Source: Salegentibacter echinorum (GTDB lineage Bacteria; Bacteroidota; Bacteroidia; Flavobacteriales; Flavobacteriaceae). From it: 64,000 nucleotides of DNA. Positions 37,041-44,880 of the stretch are shown here, one piece after another. A model generated the notes under the pieces. The model saw only the letters and a program-made list of their open reading frames with translations. It made no database searches and was not told the origin of the DNA. A program made the translations under genes and the position numbers. Positions within the stretch are counted from its first letter, which is position 1. Every line of letters begins with the position of its first letter. The stretch lies in assembly GCF_900129445.1 (NCBI RefSeq), contig NZ_FQVT01000008.1, forward strand, positions 1-64,000, in the 5' to 3' direction.

Positions 37041-37220
37041 TTATAATCCCATTTCCTTTCTTAAACTTTTTTCCAGGCCTTTCGACATTTCTTTAGCGCC
37101 GTGATTTGGAATTACGACTTTTCTATTATTTTTAAACCAAATTTCGTGGCTTCCTTTTCCCTGTCTAAGCAATTGCCAACCATTCTTCTTAGCAAGTTTT
37201 AGAAATTTACTATATTTCAT
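37041..37220 (-). CDS. hicA: HicA family mRNA interferase toxin
   Basis: Double-stranded-RNA-binding-fold toxin that cleaves mRNA, 59 residues. The short family pattern is present: LAKKNGWQLLRQGKGSHEIWFKN with the catalytic His in GSHEIW, then VVIPNHGAKEMSKGLEKSLRKEMG. A TTG at 37238 would extend it upstream by six residues, but that start falls at the transcript start predicted from the promoter; ATG 37220 is chosen. First gene of the hicA-hicB operon, the usual order. Confidence 0.9.
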   Translation of the reverse strand: MKYSKFLKLAKKNGWQLLRQGKGSHEIWFKNNRKVVIPNHGAKEMSKGLEKSLRKEMGL

Positions 37221-37239
37221 AAATGGTTTATTAAGCAAC

Positions 37240-37275
37240 TTTCACAAAGATAGTAAAATCACTATCTTTGTGAAA
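37240..37275 (-). promoter_or_regulatory. hicAB promoter-operator palindrome
   Basis: Perfect 15-bp inverted arms (37240-37254 and 37261-37275) around 6 bases. Each arm contains TATCTTTG, a perfect -7 box, on the outward strand, so polymerase could read from both sides. The minus-strand box (37251-37244) is 24 bases upstream of the hicA ATG. Binding of a HicB dimer here would cover both boxes. It is a textbook layout for toxin-antitoxin autoregulation; binding itself is inferred. Confidence 0.8.
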
Positions 37276-37415
37276 ATTTTAAAGAAGCAATGAAAAACCA
37301 ATCATTGCGTGAAGAATGTTCCACTTAAAACTTAGGAAATAAACCAAAGATTATTTCACTTCTCCCTATAATCATCGCGACGTGATAACGTTGAACCTTA
37401 CTTTTCAGACAGCTT

Positions 37416-37432
37416 TTTTGTGTGGAGAATAT
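37416..37432. repeat. Duplicated 3' end of tRNA-Ala (possible att remnant)
   Basis: These 17 bases are identical to 37565-37581, which overlap the 3' end of the tRNA-Ala gene. The copy is 149 bases downstream of the tRNA and is not part of a second tRNA. Such duplications are left where integrases insert elements at tRNA 3' ends. Confidence 0.5.
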
Positions 37433-37536
37433 TGCCCGGATGTTTCGGGGAAACCGGTAGCCTGTTACGAATTAACTTCCGAAACCTTCTCGAGCTGGCA
37501 TCGGGACCCTCCAACCAGCGGCAAAATTGGTGGAAA

Positions 37537-37566
37537 CAAAAAAACCACTGTAGAAGAACAGTGGTT
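37537..37566 (-). terminator. Terminator of tRNA-Ala
   Basis: ACCACTGT and ACAGTGGT pair around a 6-base loop; on the minus strand the hairpin is followed by a run of seven T. It starts directly after the tRNA 3' end. Confidence 0.75.
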
Positions 37567-37571
37567 TTGTG

Positions 37572-37645
37572 TGGAGAATATCGGAGTCGAACCGATGACC
37601 TTTTGGCTGCCAGCCAAACGCTCTAGCCAGCTGAGCTAATCCCCC
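37572..37645 (-). tRNA. tRNA-Ala (anticodon GGC)
   Basis: 74 bases on the minus strand. The acceptor stem GGGGGAT/ATTCTCC pairs with two G-U pairs; the D-arm contains AGCTCAGCTGGCTAGAGC, the anticodon stem TTTGG/CCAAA encloses CTGGCAG (anticodon GGC), and the T-arm has the GGTTCGACTCC loop. The 3' CCA is not encoded, as is common in Bacteroidota. Frames crossing it are not genes. Confidence 0.95.
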
Positions 37646-37708
37646 GTTTGGAAGGCAAATGTAATAATTTTCTGTAAATTACGAACAAACTTTTGTTTTA
37701 TTTTAGAA

Positions 37709-38209
37709 ATGATAAGAAAAGCTATCAGGGAAGACCTTCCCGCAATTAAATCACTTACCGAAGCCTGTGCTAAAGCGCTACAGGCGAAAAATATCTTTCA
37801 ATGGAACGAGAATTACCCATCCCGCGAAAAATTAGCCGCAGATATTCGAAAAAATGAACTTTACCTTTGGGAAGAAGATAAAAGGATAGTTTCAATTATG
37901 GTACTCACAAGCACAATGGCCTCGGTTTACAACGATGTTCATTGGTTTACACCAAATAAAAATAATTTGTATGTTCATCGGTTGGCGACACATCCCGAAT
38001 ATTGGGGAGAAGGCTATGCTCGAAAAATGATGGATTTCGCCGAAGAAACCGCAAAACAAAATAATTGTGCCTCCATTAGGTTAGACACTTTTAGCAAAAA
38101 CAAACGAAATCTTAAATTTTATGAAGCTCGAGGTTATGATCGTTCAGGCTTTGTTTATTTTCCAGATAAAAGCAGCGCTCCTTTTTATTGTTACGAAAAG
38201 ATTATGTGA
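37709..38209 (+). CDS. GNAT family N-acetyltransferase
   Basis: 166 residues with a full GNAT fold. The acetyl-CoA loop is THPEYWGEGYARKMMDFAEE near residue 95, preceded by the beta strand NLYVHRLA, and the C-terminal FYEARGYDRSGFVYF is the usual substrate/CoA strand. The N-terminus MIRKAIREDLPAIKSL is typical. The substrate is unknown. Single gene between tRNA-Ala and the MATE gene. Confidence 0.87.
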   Translation: MIRKAIREDLPAIKSLTEACAKALQAKNIFQWNENYPSREKLAADIRKNELYLWEEDKRIVSIMVLTSTMASVYNDVHWFTPNKNNLYVHRLATHPEYWGEGYARKMMDFAEETAKQNNCASIRLDTFSKNKRNLKFYEARGYDRSGFVYFPDKSSAPFYCYEKIM

Positions 38210-38370
38210 TTCTTCTTTAATGCATATAGCGGAAAAAAACAACTTAAACTAGCTCGGGACAACTTCGGAGAATTTAAATCTAGATTATCGAATGAACATT
38301 TCAAACTACAAGCCAATTCTTTAGGGATTAAAAAAATAAGCGTCCTATATTTGCCCATTAAATTTCGTTT

Positions 38371-39699
38371 TTGGAAACAGCAGTTAGCTTTAAAAATATC
38401 AACCGAATAGCAATTCCTGCGATCATTGCGGGAATTGCCGAGCCGCTTATTTCCCTCACCGATATCGCGGTAATTGGTAATGTAGAAAACAACTCGGTAG
38501 AGGCACTTGCCGCGGCTGGAATTGTAGGTTCATTTCTCTCGGCCATTATCTGGATCGTAGCTCAAACCAAAACTGCAATTTCAGCGATTATCTCACAACA
38601 TTTAGGTGCAAATAGGTTACACGCGGTAAAAACATTAATTCCGCAGGCAATTTATTTTAATTTAGTTTTTAGCCTAATTATTTATTTCACTACTGCTTTT
38701 TTCGCAAATTCCATTTTTAGCGCTTACAATGCTGAAGGTTTGATCTTACAATATTCCTCAGAATATTATCAAATTAGGGCCCTGGGATACCCGCTTACCC
38801 TGGTCACCTTTGCAATTTTCGGGGTTTTTAGAGGTTTGCAAAATACGCTATGGGCCATGAAGTGTAGTTTAACGGGCGCATTTGTAAACGTAGCCTTAGA
38901 TTATCTCTTGGTTTATGGAGTAGATGGATTAATTCCCGCAATGCATTTAAAAGGCGCCGCCTATGCAAGCCTTGCTGCTCAAGCTACAATGTTGGTGATG
39001 GCGCTATGGTTTTTCTTTAAGAAAACACCATTTCATTTAAAATTGAGTTTTAATATTAATCCGCGGTTAAAAGGATTGCTGCTTATGGCTGCCAATCTTT
39101 TTGTGCGTACCGCAGCACTTAATTTTGCAATTTACCTGGCCAACGCTTATGCTACAGATTATGGTAAAAACTTTATTGCAGCACAAAGTATCTTAATGAA
39201 TATTTGGTTGTTTTTTAGTTTCTTTATTGATGGTTATGCCAATGCCGGTAATGCGATTGGCGGCAAACTTTTAGGAGCCAAGGATTACCGAAATCTTTGG
39301 GAATTAAGTAAAAAAATAAGCAAATATGCGGTCTTAATAGCCTTTATTTTAATGGCAATGTGCGGCGTGTTTTATAATGAAATAGGATTAATCTTTAATA
39401 AAGACGAGGCGGTACTGGCCATATTTGCCTCTGTCTTCTGGATCGTTTTACTTATGCAGCCCGTAAATGCCATCGCTTTTATGTATGATGGCATTTTTAA
39501 AGGCCTGGGGGAGGCAAAATACTTAAGAAATTTATTACTGATAGCCACATTTTTAGGTTTTACCCCCACCCTACTTATTTCCGATTATTTCGGACTTAAA
39601 TTATACGGAATTTGGATCGCTTTTTTTGTGTGGATGCTGATAAGGGGCGGCGGACTTATTATAAAATTCCGAAGAAAATATTTGAACAAGGAAGTGTGA
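38371..39699 (+). CDS. MATE family efflux transporter (DinF-like)
   Basis: Sodium- or proton-coupled exporter of about 442 residues with twelve membrane segments in two six-helix halves. The first half opens NRIAIPAIIAGIAEPLISLTDIAVIGN, the second FVRTAALNFAIYLANAYATDYG. The DinF subgroup is favoured by FGVFRGLQNTLWAM and YDGIFKGLGEAKYLRN. The start is TTG 38371. The stop codon is followed after eight bases by a 13-bp tandem repeat. Substrate unknown. Confidence 0.88.
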   Translation: METAVSFKNINRIAIPAIIAGIAEPLISLTDIAVIGNVENNSVEALAAAGIVGSFLSAIIWIVAQTKTAISAIISQHLGANRLHAVKTLIPQAIYFNLVFSLIIYFTTAFFANSIFSAYNAEGLILQYSSEYYQIRALGYPLTLVTFAIFGVFRGLQNTLWAMKCSLTGAFVNVALDYLLVYGVDGLIPAMHLKGAAYASLAAQATMLVMALWFFFKKTPFHLKLSFNINPRLKGLLLMAANLFVRTAALNFAIYLANAYATDYGKNFIAAQSILMNIWLFFSFFIDGYANAGNAIGGKLLGAKDYRNLWELSKKISKYAVLIAFILMAMCGVFYNEIGLIFNKDEAVLAIFASVFWIVLLMQPVNAIAFMYDGIFKGLGEAKYLRNLLLIATFLGFTPTLLISDYFGLKLYGIWIAFFVWMLIRGGGLIIKFRRKYLNKEV

Positions 39700-39707
39700 G
39701 TTCAGCG

Positions 39708-39820
39708 GGCAGTCTCAGTGGGCAGTCTCAGTCGGCAGTCTCAGTCGGCAGTCTCAGTCGGCAGTCTCAGTCGGCAGTCTCAGTCGGCAGTCTCAGTCGG
39801 CAGTCTCAGTCGGCAGTCTC
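39708..39820. repeat. 13-bp minisatellite, 8 full units plus a partial one
   Basis: GGCAGTCTCAGTC is repeated head to tail: unit 1 (39708-39720) ends in G instead of C, units 2 to 8 are identical, and the ninth is cut after 9 bases. It begins eight bases after the MATE stop. 13 is not a multiple of three, so the array is open in one frame by chance and is not a gene. Its perfection implies recent expansion or homogenisation. Confidence 0.95.
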
Positions 39821-39929
39821 TATAATAAAAATTGACAATTTTCTTAGAATTAAACAATAATTTCAGGCTATTTTTTAAATTACTGATAGAAAAAACAAAT
39901 AAATCTAACATTTTTATGATTAAACTTTC

Positions 39930-39937
39930 TAAATTTG
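39930..39937 (+). promoter_or_regulatory. Promoter -7 box for the enoyl-CoA hydratase-like gene
   Basis: TAAATTTG fits TAnnTTTG exactly, 28 bases before the ATG at 39965. Confidence 0.5.
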
Positions 39938-39964
39938 GTAGTTCAGCAAATTTGAGGATCATTT

Positions 39965-40732
39965 ATGAATACCACACGAGAAAACGGAAGCTTATATACT
40001 AATATCGAGAACGGGATAGCGCATTTAGAATTTGGTCATCCCGCCAGCAATTCCTTTCCATCAGAACTTTTAGACCGTTTGGCCGGGGAGCTTCAAAAAT
40101 TATCTGAAAATAAAAGTGTAAAAGTGATCCTGTTGAAATCTGAAGGGGAGAAAGCTTTTTGTGCCGGGGCATCTTTTGATGAATTGGTCGCTATTGAAAC
40201 TTTAGAGGAAGGAAAATTATTTTTTTCGGGCTTCGCAAAAGTATTAAATGTGATGCGAGAATGCCAGAAGCTTATTGTGGGACGCATTCACGGAAAAACA
40301 GTGGGTGGTGGCGTTGGTTTAATTGCCGCCTGTGATTATGCGCTGGCTACAGATGCTGCCGCGATCAAACTATCTGAAATCAGCATTGGAATTGGCCCTT
40401 TTGTAATTGCACCAGCAATAGAGCGCAAAATTGGAGTTGGTGCCCTGGGCGAACTTTCTTTGGCAGCACACGAATGGAAAAATGCTTATTGGGCAAAGGA
40501 GAAAGGCCTGTATGCCCGGGTATTCGACAACCTAAAAGACCTGGATAAAGAAGTAGCAATTTTTACTGAAAAATTAGCTTCCTATAACCCTAAAGCACTT
40601 CAGGAAATGAAAAAAATGCTTTGGAAAGATACTGATAATTGGGAGCAGTTACTAGAGGAAAGAGCTGCAATCTCGGGGGAATTAGTCCTTTCAGATTTTA
40701 CTAAAAACGCATTATCCAAATATAAAAAATAA
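39965..40732 (+). CDS. Enoyl-CoA hydratase/isomerase family protein
   Basis: Crotonase-fold protein of 255 residues. The oxyanion-hole blocks are EKAFCAGASFDEL (near residue 66) and GKTVGGGVGLIAACDYALA (near 110). In true hydratases the second block has Glu (GGGCE); here it is GGGVG, while the later Glu is kept in IKLSEISIG. It may therefore be an isomerase or another crotonase activity. The stop is 4 bases before a small membrane protein gene. Confidence 0.85.
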   Translation: MNTTRENGSLYTNIENGIAHLEFGHPASNSFPSELLDRLAGELQKLSENKSVKVILLKSEGEKAFCAGASFDELVAIETLEEGKLFFSGFAKVLNVMRECQKLIVGRIHGKTVGGGVGLIAACDYALATDAAAIKLSEISIGIGPFVIAPAIERKIGVGALGELSLAAHEWKNAYWAKEKGLYARVFDNLKDLDKEVAIFTEKLASYNPKALQEMKKMLWKDTDNWEQLLEERAAISGELVLSDFTKNALSKYKK

Positions 40733-40736
40733 CATT

Positions 40737-40925
40737 ATGCAGGTACCACTACTTTATCTTATTCAAAAGGCTAGTGAAAATAGCGAAAACCTGGCATATC
40801 AATTAGGTTTCTTTGTAGGAAGTAACTTGTACGCGATCCTAGGAGGACTACTCATATTTGCCATCATTGTCGTGTTTATTCTCATCAGGATAATTAGACA
40901 AAACAGAAAATCGCTTAGAGACTAA
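40737..40925 (+). CDS. Small single-pass membrane protein
   Basis: 62 residues with one strong transmembrane segment (about 28-52, LYAILGGLLIFAIIVVFILI), a polar N-terminus and a basic tail IRQNRKSLRD, so the C-terminus should face the cytoplasm. The start lies 4 bases after the enoyl-CoA hydratase-like stop, which argues for translation. I do not recognise the family. Confidence 0.55.
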   Translation: MQVPLLYLIQKASENSENLAYQLGFFVGSNLYAILGGLLIFAIIVVFILIRIIRQNRKSLRD

Positions 40926-41038
40926 TTCTCGATTAGACCGCTAAACAAATCTATACTTAACTTTTAAGAAAGTGAATTAGCATCCCTATAACAAATACTC
41001 TGGCCTTAAAGGCGTATCTTGCTTATTATATAAAAGCT

Positions 41039-41227
41039 ATGAACATTCAACAAGAGCATTTACCAAAAGACAGGCCCGCTACCCGCGATGAAGAGTGGGG
41101 TTTTACCATTTGGGAATTTATCATAAACAACTGGCTTTACTTACTTGCAATTCTATTTCTGCTTGCTGTTTTTTTTTACGCACGGTATAGCTGGCGTAAA
41201 AGACATGAAAAAAATCGCATGAATTAA
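41039..41227 (+). CDS. Small single-pass membrane protein
   Basis: 62 residues: a charged N-terminus (to about residue 25), one hydrophobic segment about 31-48, then a basic tail SWRKRHEKNRMN. The stop codon shares one base with the start of the next tiny gene (TAATG), typical of translational coupling. No family recognised. Confidence 0.55.
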   Translation: MNIQQEHLPKDRPATRDEEWGFTIWEFIINNWLYLLAILFLLAVFFYARYSWRKRHEKNRMN

Positions 41228-41337
41228 TGGATAAAGATATTTGGGAATTCTTAAGCTTTCTAAGCGGAATGGGATTTTGGTTAATTCTAGCGCTTGTTTT
41301 AATTATTGTAGTACTTTATAAAAAATTCAATAATTAA
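41227..41337 (+). CDS. 36-residue membrane microprotein
   Basis: ATG at 41227 overlaps the preceding stop and opens a 36-codon frame ending TAA at 41337. The peptide has an acidic start (MDKDIWEFL), one hydrophobic helix of about 20 residues and a KKFNN tail. It is one of three consecutive tiny membrane proteins. Nothing is known of its role; overlap and composition support it, length does not. Confidence 0.5.
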   Translation: MDKDIWEFLSFLSGMGFWLILALVLIIVVLYKKFNN

Positions 41338-41388
41338 AAAGAACAAGCTGGAATGCGTCATTATGGGTTAAATTGACATTAATCTCCA

Positions 41389-42045
41389 TTATCGAGTTTT
41401 TAACCAACCGGTTATACTCAATCTGGCGGTTTTTACCGGTTTTACTTCGTGTTCCATTAACTGACTTTCAAAAATCACCACCCTACCGGGCATTGGATAA
41501 ATAGCCCTGGAAACTTCTATCCCGTTTTCTTCTGAATAAATCACCAATTCCCCACCGTTTTCAGGTTTCCAATCTTCTTCGTTTAAGTAGCATACCAAAG
41601 AAAGTTTTCTCCTTCCATCATTCTGAAAGGTATCTAAATGCCGCTGGTAGAAAGTGCCTTCGGGATAAAGAGCATAGTGAAATTCTGTGCTTAGAATTCC
41701 CAAAAAGCAGGTTTTATTTAAATAAGAAATTAAGGAATTAATTTTGTTGAAAAACAAGCTTTCAGCTTCCCCTGCCTCGGTCTCATTGAGCCATAGAATA
41801 AAATCGCCACGAATAGATTTGGACACAATTTCATTGGTTCTGTTCCCAATTGCCGCCTTTTTAAATTGAGCTTCGTCAAATTTCGATTTTAATGCCTTTC
41901 GAAGCACCGCAACTTCTTCAGCATTAAAAAAATTATCTACAATGCTATAGTGATTTTCAACTAAATTGGTAATAATGTTTTCGTAGAAAGGATTTTCTTT
42001 AAAATCCAATTGTTCAAATAGTTCTGAAGCAGTTTCGGTTTTCAT
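41389..42045 (-). CDS. 2OG-Fe(II) oxygenase (prolyl 4-hydroxylase-like)
   Basis: 218 residues with a double-stranded beta-helix iron site: first His and Asp in YQRHLDTFQNDGRRKLS, distal His in LMEHEVKPV and the 2-oxoglutarate Arg in TARLSITGW. VIFESQLMEHEV and CYLNEEDWKPENGGELVIY match the P4Hc/EGLN-type bacterial hydroxylases. The substrate is not known; EF-Tu or other proteins are hydroxylated by relatives. Single gene, convergent with the tiny membrane proteins. Confidence 0.85.
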   Translation of the reverse strand: MKTETASELFEQLDFKENPFYENIITNLVENHYSIVDNFFNAEEVAVLRKALKSKFDEAQFKKAAIGNRTNEIVSKSIRGDFILWLNETEAGEAESLFFNKINSLISYLNKTCFLGILSTEFHYALYPEGTFYQRHLDTFQNDGRRKLSLVCYLNEEDWKPENGGELVIYSEENGIEVSRAIYPMPGRVVIFESQLMEHEVKPVKTARLSITGWLKTR

Positions 42046-42120
42046 TTTTCATAAAAAAGGCAGACAAATATACAACAGAAACTTAATTTTTTGAGAAAAA
42101 ATATAACGCTAAAAAACCCT

Positions 42121-42128
42121 TACCTTTG
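42121..42128 (+). promoter_or_regulatory. queD promoter -7 box
   Basis: TACCTTTG fits TAnnTTTG exactly, 16 bases before the ATG at 42145. Confidence 0.5.
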
Positions 42129-42144
42129 CAAAAAATAACCTGTG

Positions 42145-42621
42145 ATGAGCAAGATTAGAATTACCAAGAAATTTTCTTTTGAAACCGGGCATGCGCTATA
42201 CGGCTACGATGGAAAATGCCGAAATGTTCATGGCCATAGTTATAAACTTAGTGTTTGCGTGATTGGCGAGCCTATTAACGATATGGATCACGTAAAAAAC
42301 GGAATGGTAATAGACTTTGGGGATTTAAAAAAAATCGTGAAGTCTGAAATTGTAGATCAATTTGATCATGCAACGGTTTTTAATCAAAACACGCCACATA
42401 TTGAACTTGCCCGGGAGTTAAAAGAACGGGAGCACCACGTGATTTTGGTAGATTATCAACCAACCAGTGAGAACATGGTGGTCGATTTTGCCAAAAAAAT
42501 TCAAAAGCATTTACCAGATCATATAAAGCTGCATTCCCTGAAATTACAGGAAACAGAATCCAGTTTTGCTGAATGGTATGCCAGTGATCAAAGTGCCCCC
42601 CAAACCCCGAAGGGGGAGTAA
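42145..42621 (+). CDS. queD: 6-carboxytetrahydropterin synthase/PTPS family (QueD-like)
   Basis: T-fold enzyme that makes 6-carboxytetrahydropterin from dihydroneopterin triphosphate for queuosine, 158 residues. Zinc His residues are seen in FETGHALYG and NVHGHSYKL, with the catalytic Cys in DGKCRNVHGHSY; the C-terminal ETESSFAEWY holds the pterin-binding Glu. GTG 42142 precedes the chosen ATG by one codon. Some members make tetrahydrobiopterin precursors instead; QueD is preferred in bacteria. No other queuosine gene is nearby. Confidence 0.86.
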   Translation: MSKIRITKKFSFETGHALYGYDGKCRNVHGHSYKLSVCVIGEPINDMDHVKNGMVIDFGDLKKIVKSEIVDQFDHATVFNQNTPHIELARELKEREHHVILVDYQPTSENMVVDFAKKIQKHLPDHIKLHSLKLQETESSFAEWYASDQSAPQTPKGE

Positions 42622-42633
42622 ACTGCTTACTTA

Positions 42634-42663
42634 AGACCTCACAGATTCTAAAATCTATGAGGT
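42634..42663. repeat. Imperfect palindrome, agacctcacag family
   Basis: Arms of 12 bp (42636-42647 and 42652-42663) with one mismatch around 4 bases. It begins with the same AGACCTCACAG as the perfect hairpin at 63346-63378, so the two are members of one repeat family. It lies between queD and lpxH. Confidence 0.55.
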
Positions 42664-42705
42664 GTACACTTAATTAATTATATTCACAGCTCATAATAAT
42701 TATTA

Positions 42706-43464
42706 ATGAATATTCCCAAAGGCAAAAAAGTATATTTTTCTAGTGACAATCACCTGGGGGCGCCTACCCAGCAAGAAAGTAAACCGCGGGAAGCTACATT
42801 TGTAAAATGGCTGAATGAAATTAAAGAAGATGCTGCCGCTATTTTCTTACTCGGAGACCTTTTTGATTTTTGGTTTGAGTACAAACACGCTGTTCCTAAA
42901 GGCTTTGTAAGAACTTTAGGAAAATTGGCTGAAATAAAAGACAGCGGAATTCCCGTTTATTTCTTCGTAGGAAACCACGATTTATGGATGCAGGATTATT
43001 TTGAAAAAGAGTTGGGCATTCCCACATTTCACAAACCAAAAGAATTTGAATTTAATAATAAAACATTTTTAATTGGCCATGGCGATGGGCTGGGCCCGGG
43101 AGATCACGGGTACAAACGCATGAAAAAAGTTTTTACCAATCCGGTATCCAAATGGCTCTATCGCTGGCTACACCCTGATATTGGTATTCCTCTGGCTCAA
43201 TATTTTTCAGTAAAAAACAAAGCAATTTCCGGCGAAGAAGAACAGGAGTTTTTAGGTGAAGAAAAGGAATGGCTTATTCAATATTGCAAAAGAAAATTAG
43301 AAACTAAGGATTATGATTATTTCCTCTTTGGCCACAGGCACTTACCACTTGAGATCGACTTAAATGGAAAAGCAACTTACGTGAACACCGGTGATTGGAT
43401 TACGCATTATACTTATGCAGTTTTTGACGGGAAAAAATTGCAGCTTAAAAAATTAGAAAAGTAA
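42706..43464 (+). CDS. lpxH: UDP-2,3-diacylglucosamine diphosphatase
   Basis: Lipid A pathway hydrolase that yields lipid X, at the inner membrane surface. 252 residues with the complete calcineurin-like metallophosphatase set: SSDNHLG (D14, H16), LLGDLFDFW, VGNHDLWM, GHGDGLGPGD and FGHRHLPLEI. The LpxH class is favoured over other phosphoesterases by length and by FDFWFEY. Single gene. Confidence 0.9.
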   Translation: MNIPKGKKVYFSSDNHLGAPTQQESKPREATFVKWLNEIKEDAAAIFLLGDLFDFWFEYKHAVPKGFVRTLGKLAEIKDSGIPVYFFVGNHDLWMQDYFEKELGIPTFHKPKEFEFNNKTFLIGHGDGLGPGDHGYKRMKKVFTNPVSKWLYRWLHPDIGIPLAQYFSVKNKAISGEEEQEFLGEEKEWLIQYCKRKLETKDYDYFLFGHRHLPLEIDLNGKATYVNTGDWITHYTYAVFDGKKLQLKKLEK

Positions 43465-43497
43465 AGAGGAACAAACAATATTTAAAATAAAAAGGCA

Positions 43498-44064
43498 TCA
43501 GATATCATTAAGGGATTTTCGCTCCCAATATTGAAGTTTATACTGGGAGGGGCTTAAGCCGGTTTCTTTTTTAAAGAAAGTGGAAAGATAAGCTGCACTG
43601 CCAAAGTCCATTTTATCGGCTATTTCTGAAATATTCAGTTCGTCATATTCCAACAATTCCTTTATGCGTTGGGCTTTTATTTTGTTATGATAACTTTGTA
43701 TGCTTCTGCCTTCAGCTTTCGTAAAAATACCGGTAAGATAACTGTAATCATAATGCAGTGCGTCACTTAAGATTTCTGATAGCTTTTTATCGCCAAAATC
43801 CTTCTTTTCATACACCAACTCGATAATCCTGGCCTTAATGGTCGTGACAATACGTGAATTGCGTTCTGCAACAATCTCAAAGCCTACTTTTTGAAGTTCC
43901 TTATCTAATTTATCAAAATTTGCGGCAGACAAAGGTTTACTCAATTCAAGCCGGCCTAAACTCAAATTATTATATTCAAGATTTAAGCTATCCATAATAT
44001 TGCGAACGCTCATAAGACAACGGTCACAAACCATATTTTTTATATGTAGGATATTTTTTTCCAA
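43498..44064 (-). CDS. AraC-type regulator with HMA-like N-terminal domain (second copy)
   Basis: 188 residues. Residues 1-68 fit a beta-alpha-beta-beta-alpha-beta HMA fold with a metal-site CxxC (C13, C16) in NMVCDRCLMSV. The C-terminal 100 residues are an AraC helix-turn-helix pair (LNISEIADKMDFGSAAYLSTFFKKETGLSPSQY). The same arrangement occurs in the gene at 46022; the two are paralogues. It closes the metal-efflux island. It may sense Cu(I) or Ag(I) directly through the CxxC and activate the island (inference). Confidence 0.8.
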   Translation of the reverse strand: MEKNILHIKNMVCDRCLMSVRNIMDSLNLEYNNLSLGRLELSKPLSAANFDKLDKELQKVGFEIVAERNSRIVTTIKARIIELVYEKKDFGDKKLSEILSDALHYDYSYLTGIFTKAEGRSIQSYHNKIKAQRIKELLEYDELNISEIADKMDFGSAAYLSTFFKKETGLSPSQYKLQYWERKSLNDI

Positions 44065-44204
44065 ACTTTATCAAATAATCAACACCTCAGGGTCAAGCCC
44101 ACGAAGTATGAATCAGCAAAAATTTTCAAAATTTCGAGACAGGTCCCCAGGGAATTAAACTCCTTGGCTATCGCCCCACGATTAAATCCTTTTGAGGGAT
44201 TAAT

Positions 44205-44236
44205 AAAACTTGCAGCCCGAAAAATCAGGCTGCAAG
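44205..44236 (-). terminator. Terminator of the DUF3347 gene
   Basis: CTTGCAGCC (44209-44217) and GGCTGCAAG (44228-44236) pair perfectly around 10 bases. On the minus strand the hairpin is followed by TTTTATTAA. It lies 12 bases after the stop at 44248 and splits the distal AraC-type gene into a separate or read-through transcript. Confidence 0.7.
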
Positions 44237-44247
44237 CATAAATCTTG

Positions 44248-44820
44248 TTACTGAATTGTGGCTTCTACCCTACCACATTTTAGCATTTTATCCCCATAGT
44301 ATGGGTTAAAAATATCTTTGGAATTCGAAAACCAAAAATCTCCTTTTCCTTCAAAAGCCATAGGGCAGTATTGTTTATAGATTTCTCCGGAAGCTAATGC
44401 GTTGGTCAATACAGGCTCCATTGCCGCCGTTAATTTAGAAAACTCTTCCCGCTGTTTGTTCACATCTTCGCTTTCTGAAATCGACCTGGCAATAGAAGCA
44501 ATGTCTTCATTTTCTTTTGCCTTTTCAGCGAGTTCGCCGGCTTTGTCACTTGCTTTTTCAGCATCAGTATTTACAAAAGCATCTTTAACTTCTACATATA
44601 AGTTATAGATTTTTGCTGTCTTTTCATCCTTGAATTCGGCTTCTAACTCTTCACCTTCATAAGTTTCCATTTTAGCCTGTTTATCTGTGTCTGGCTGGTG
44701 CATTTCATTTTGCATAGGTTGCGCTTCTACTTCTTTTTTCTCGTTGTTCTTACACGAGAATAGCACTAAACTACCTGCAAGCAGACTTAACATACTAATG
44801 CTTCTAAATTTTCTTTTCAT
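44248..44820 (-). CDS. DUF3347 lipoprotein (copy B)
   Basis: 190 residues with a lipoprotein signal (VLFSC, Cys near residue 23) and an acidic linker, then DUF3347. The C-terminus carries the Cys/Met-rich signature YKQYCPMAFEGKGDFWF and NPYYGDKMLKCG, shared with the gene at 45400 and with the tail of the adaptor at 46623. Function unknown; soft-metal-binding residues and island context suggest a periplasmic or outer-leaflet copper-binding protein. Confidence 0.82.
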   Translation of the reverse strand: MKRKFRSISMLSLLAGSLVLFSCKNNEKKEVEAQPMQNEMHQPDTDKQAKMETYEGEELEAEFKDEKTAKIYNLYVEVKDAFVNTDAEKASDKAGELAEKAKENEDIASIARSISESEDVNKQREEFSKLTAAMEPVLTNALASGEIYKQYCPMAFEGKGDFWFSNSKDIFNPYYGDKMLKCGRVEATIQ

Positions 44821-44880
44821 TGTTTTGGTTTTTGATAATGTAAAATTAGATAAAATTTATTTGGAGTTTTTTAGGCAAAC

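Noticed and set aside
37382-37639. Plus-strand frames of 85 and 68 codons around tRNA-Ala
   Set aside because: They run through the tRNA gene and its terminator in antisense; not protein-coding.
39612-39860. Frame encoding a Ser-Gln-rich repeat peptide over the 13-bp array
   Set aside because: It is created by the tandem repeat and overlaps the MATE gene in another frame; no start or family support.
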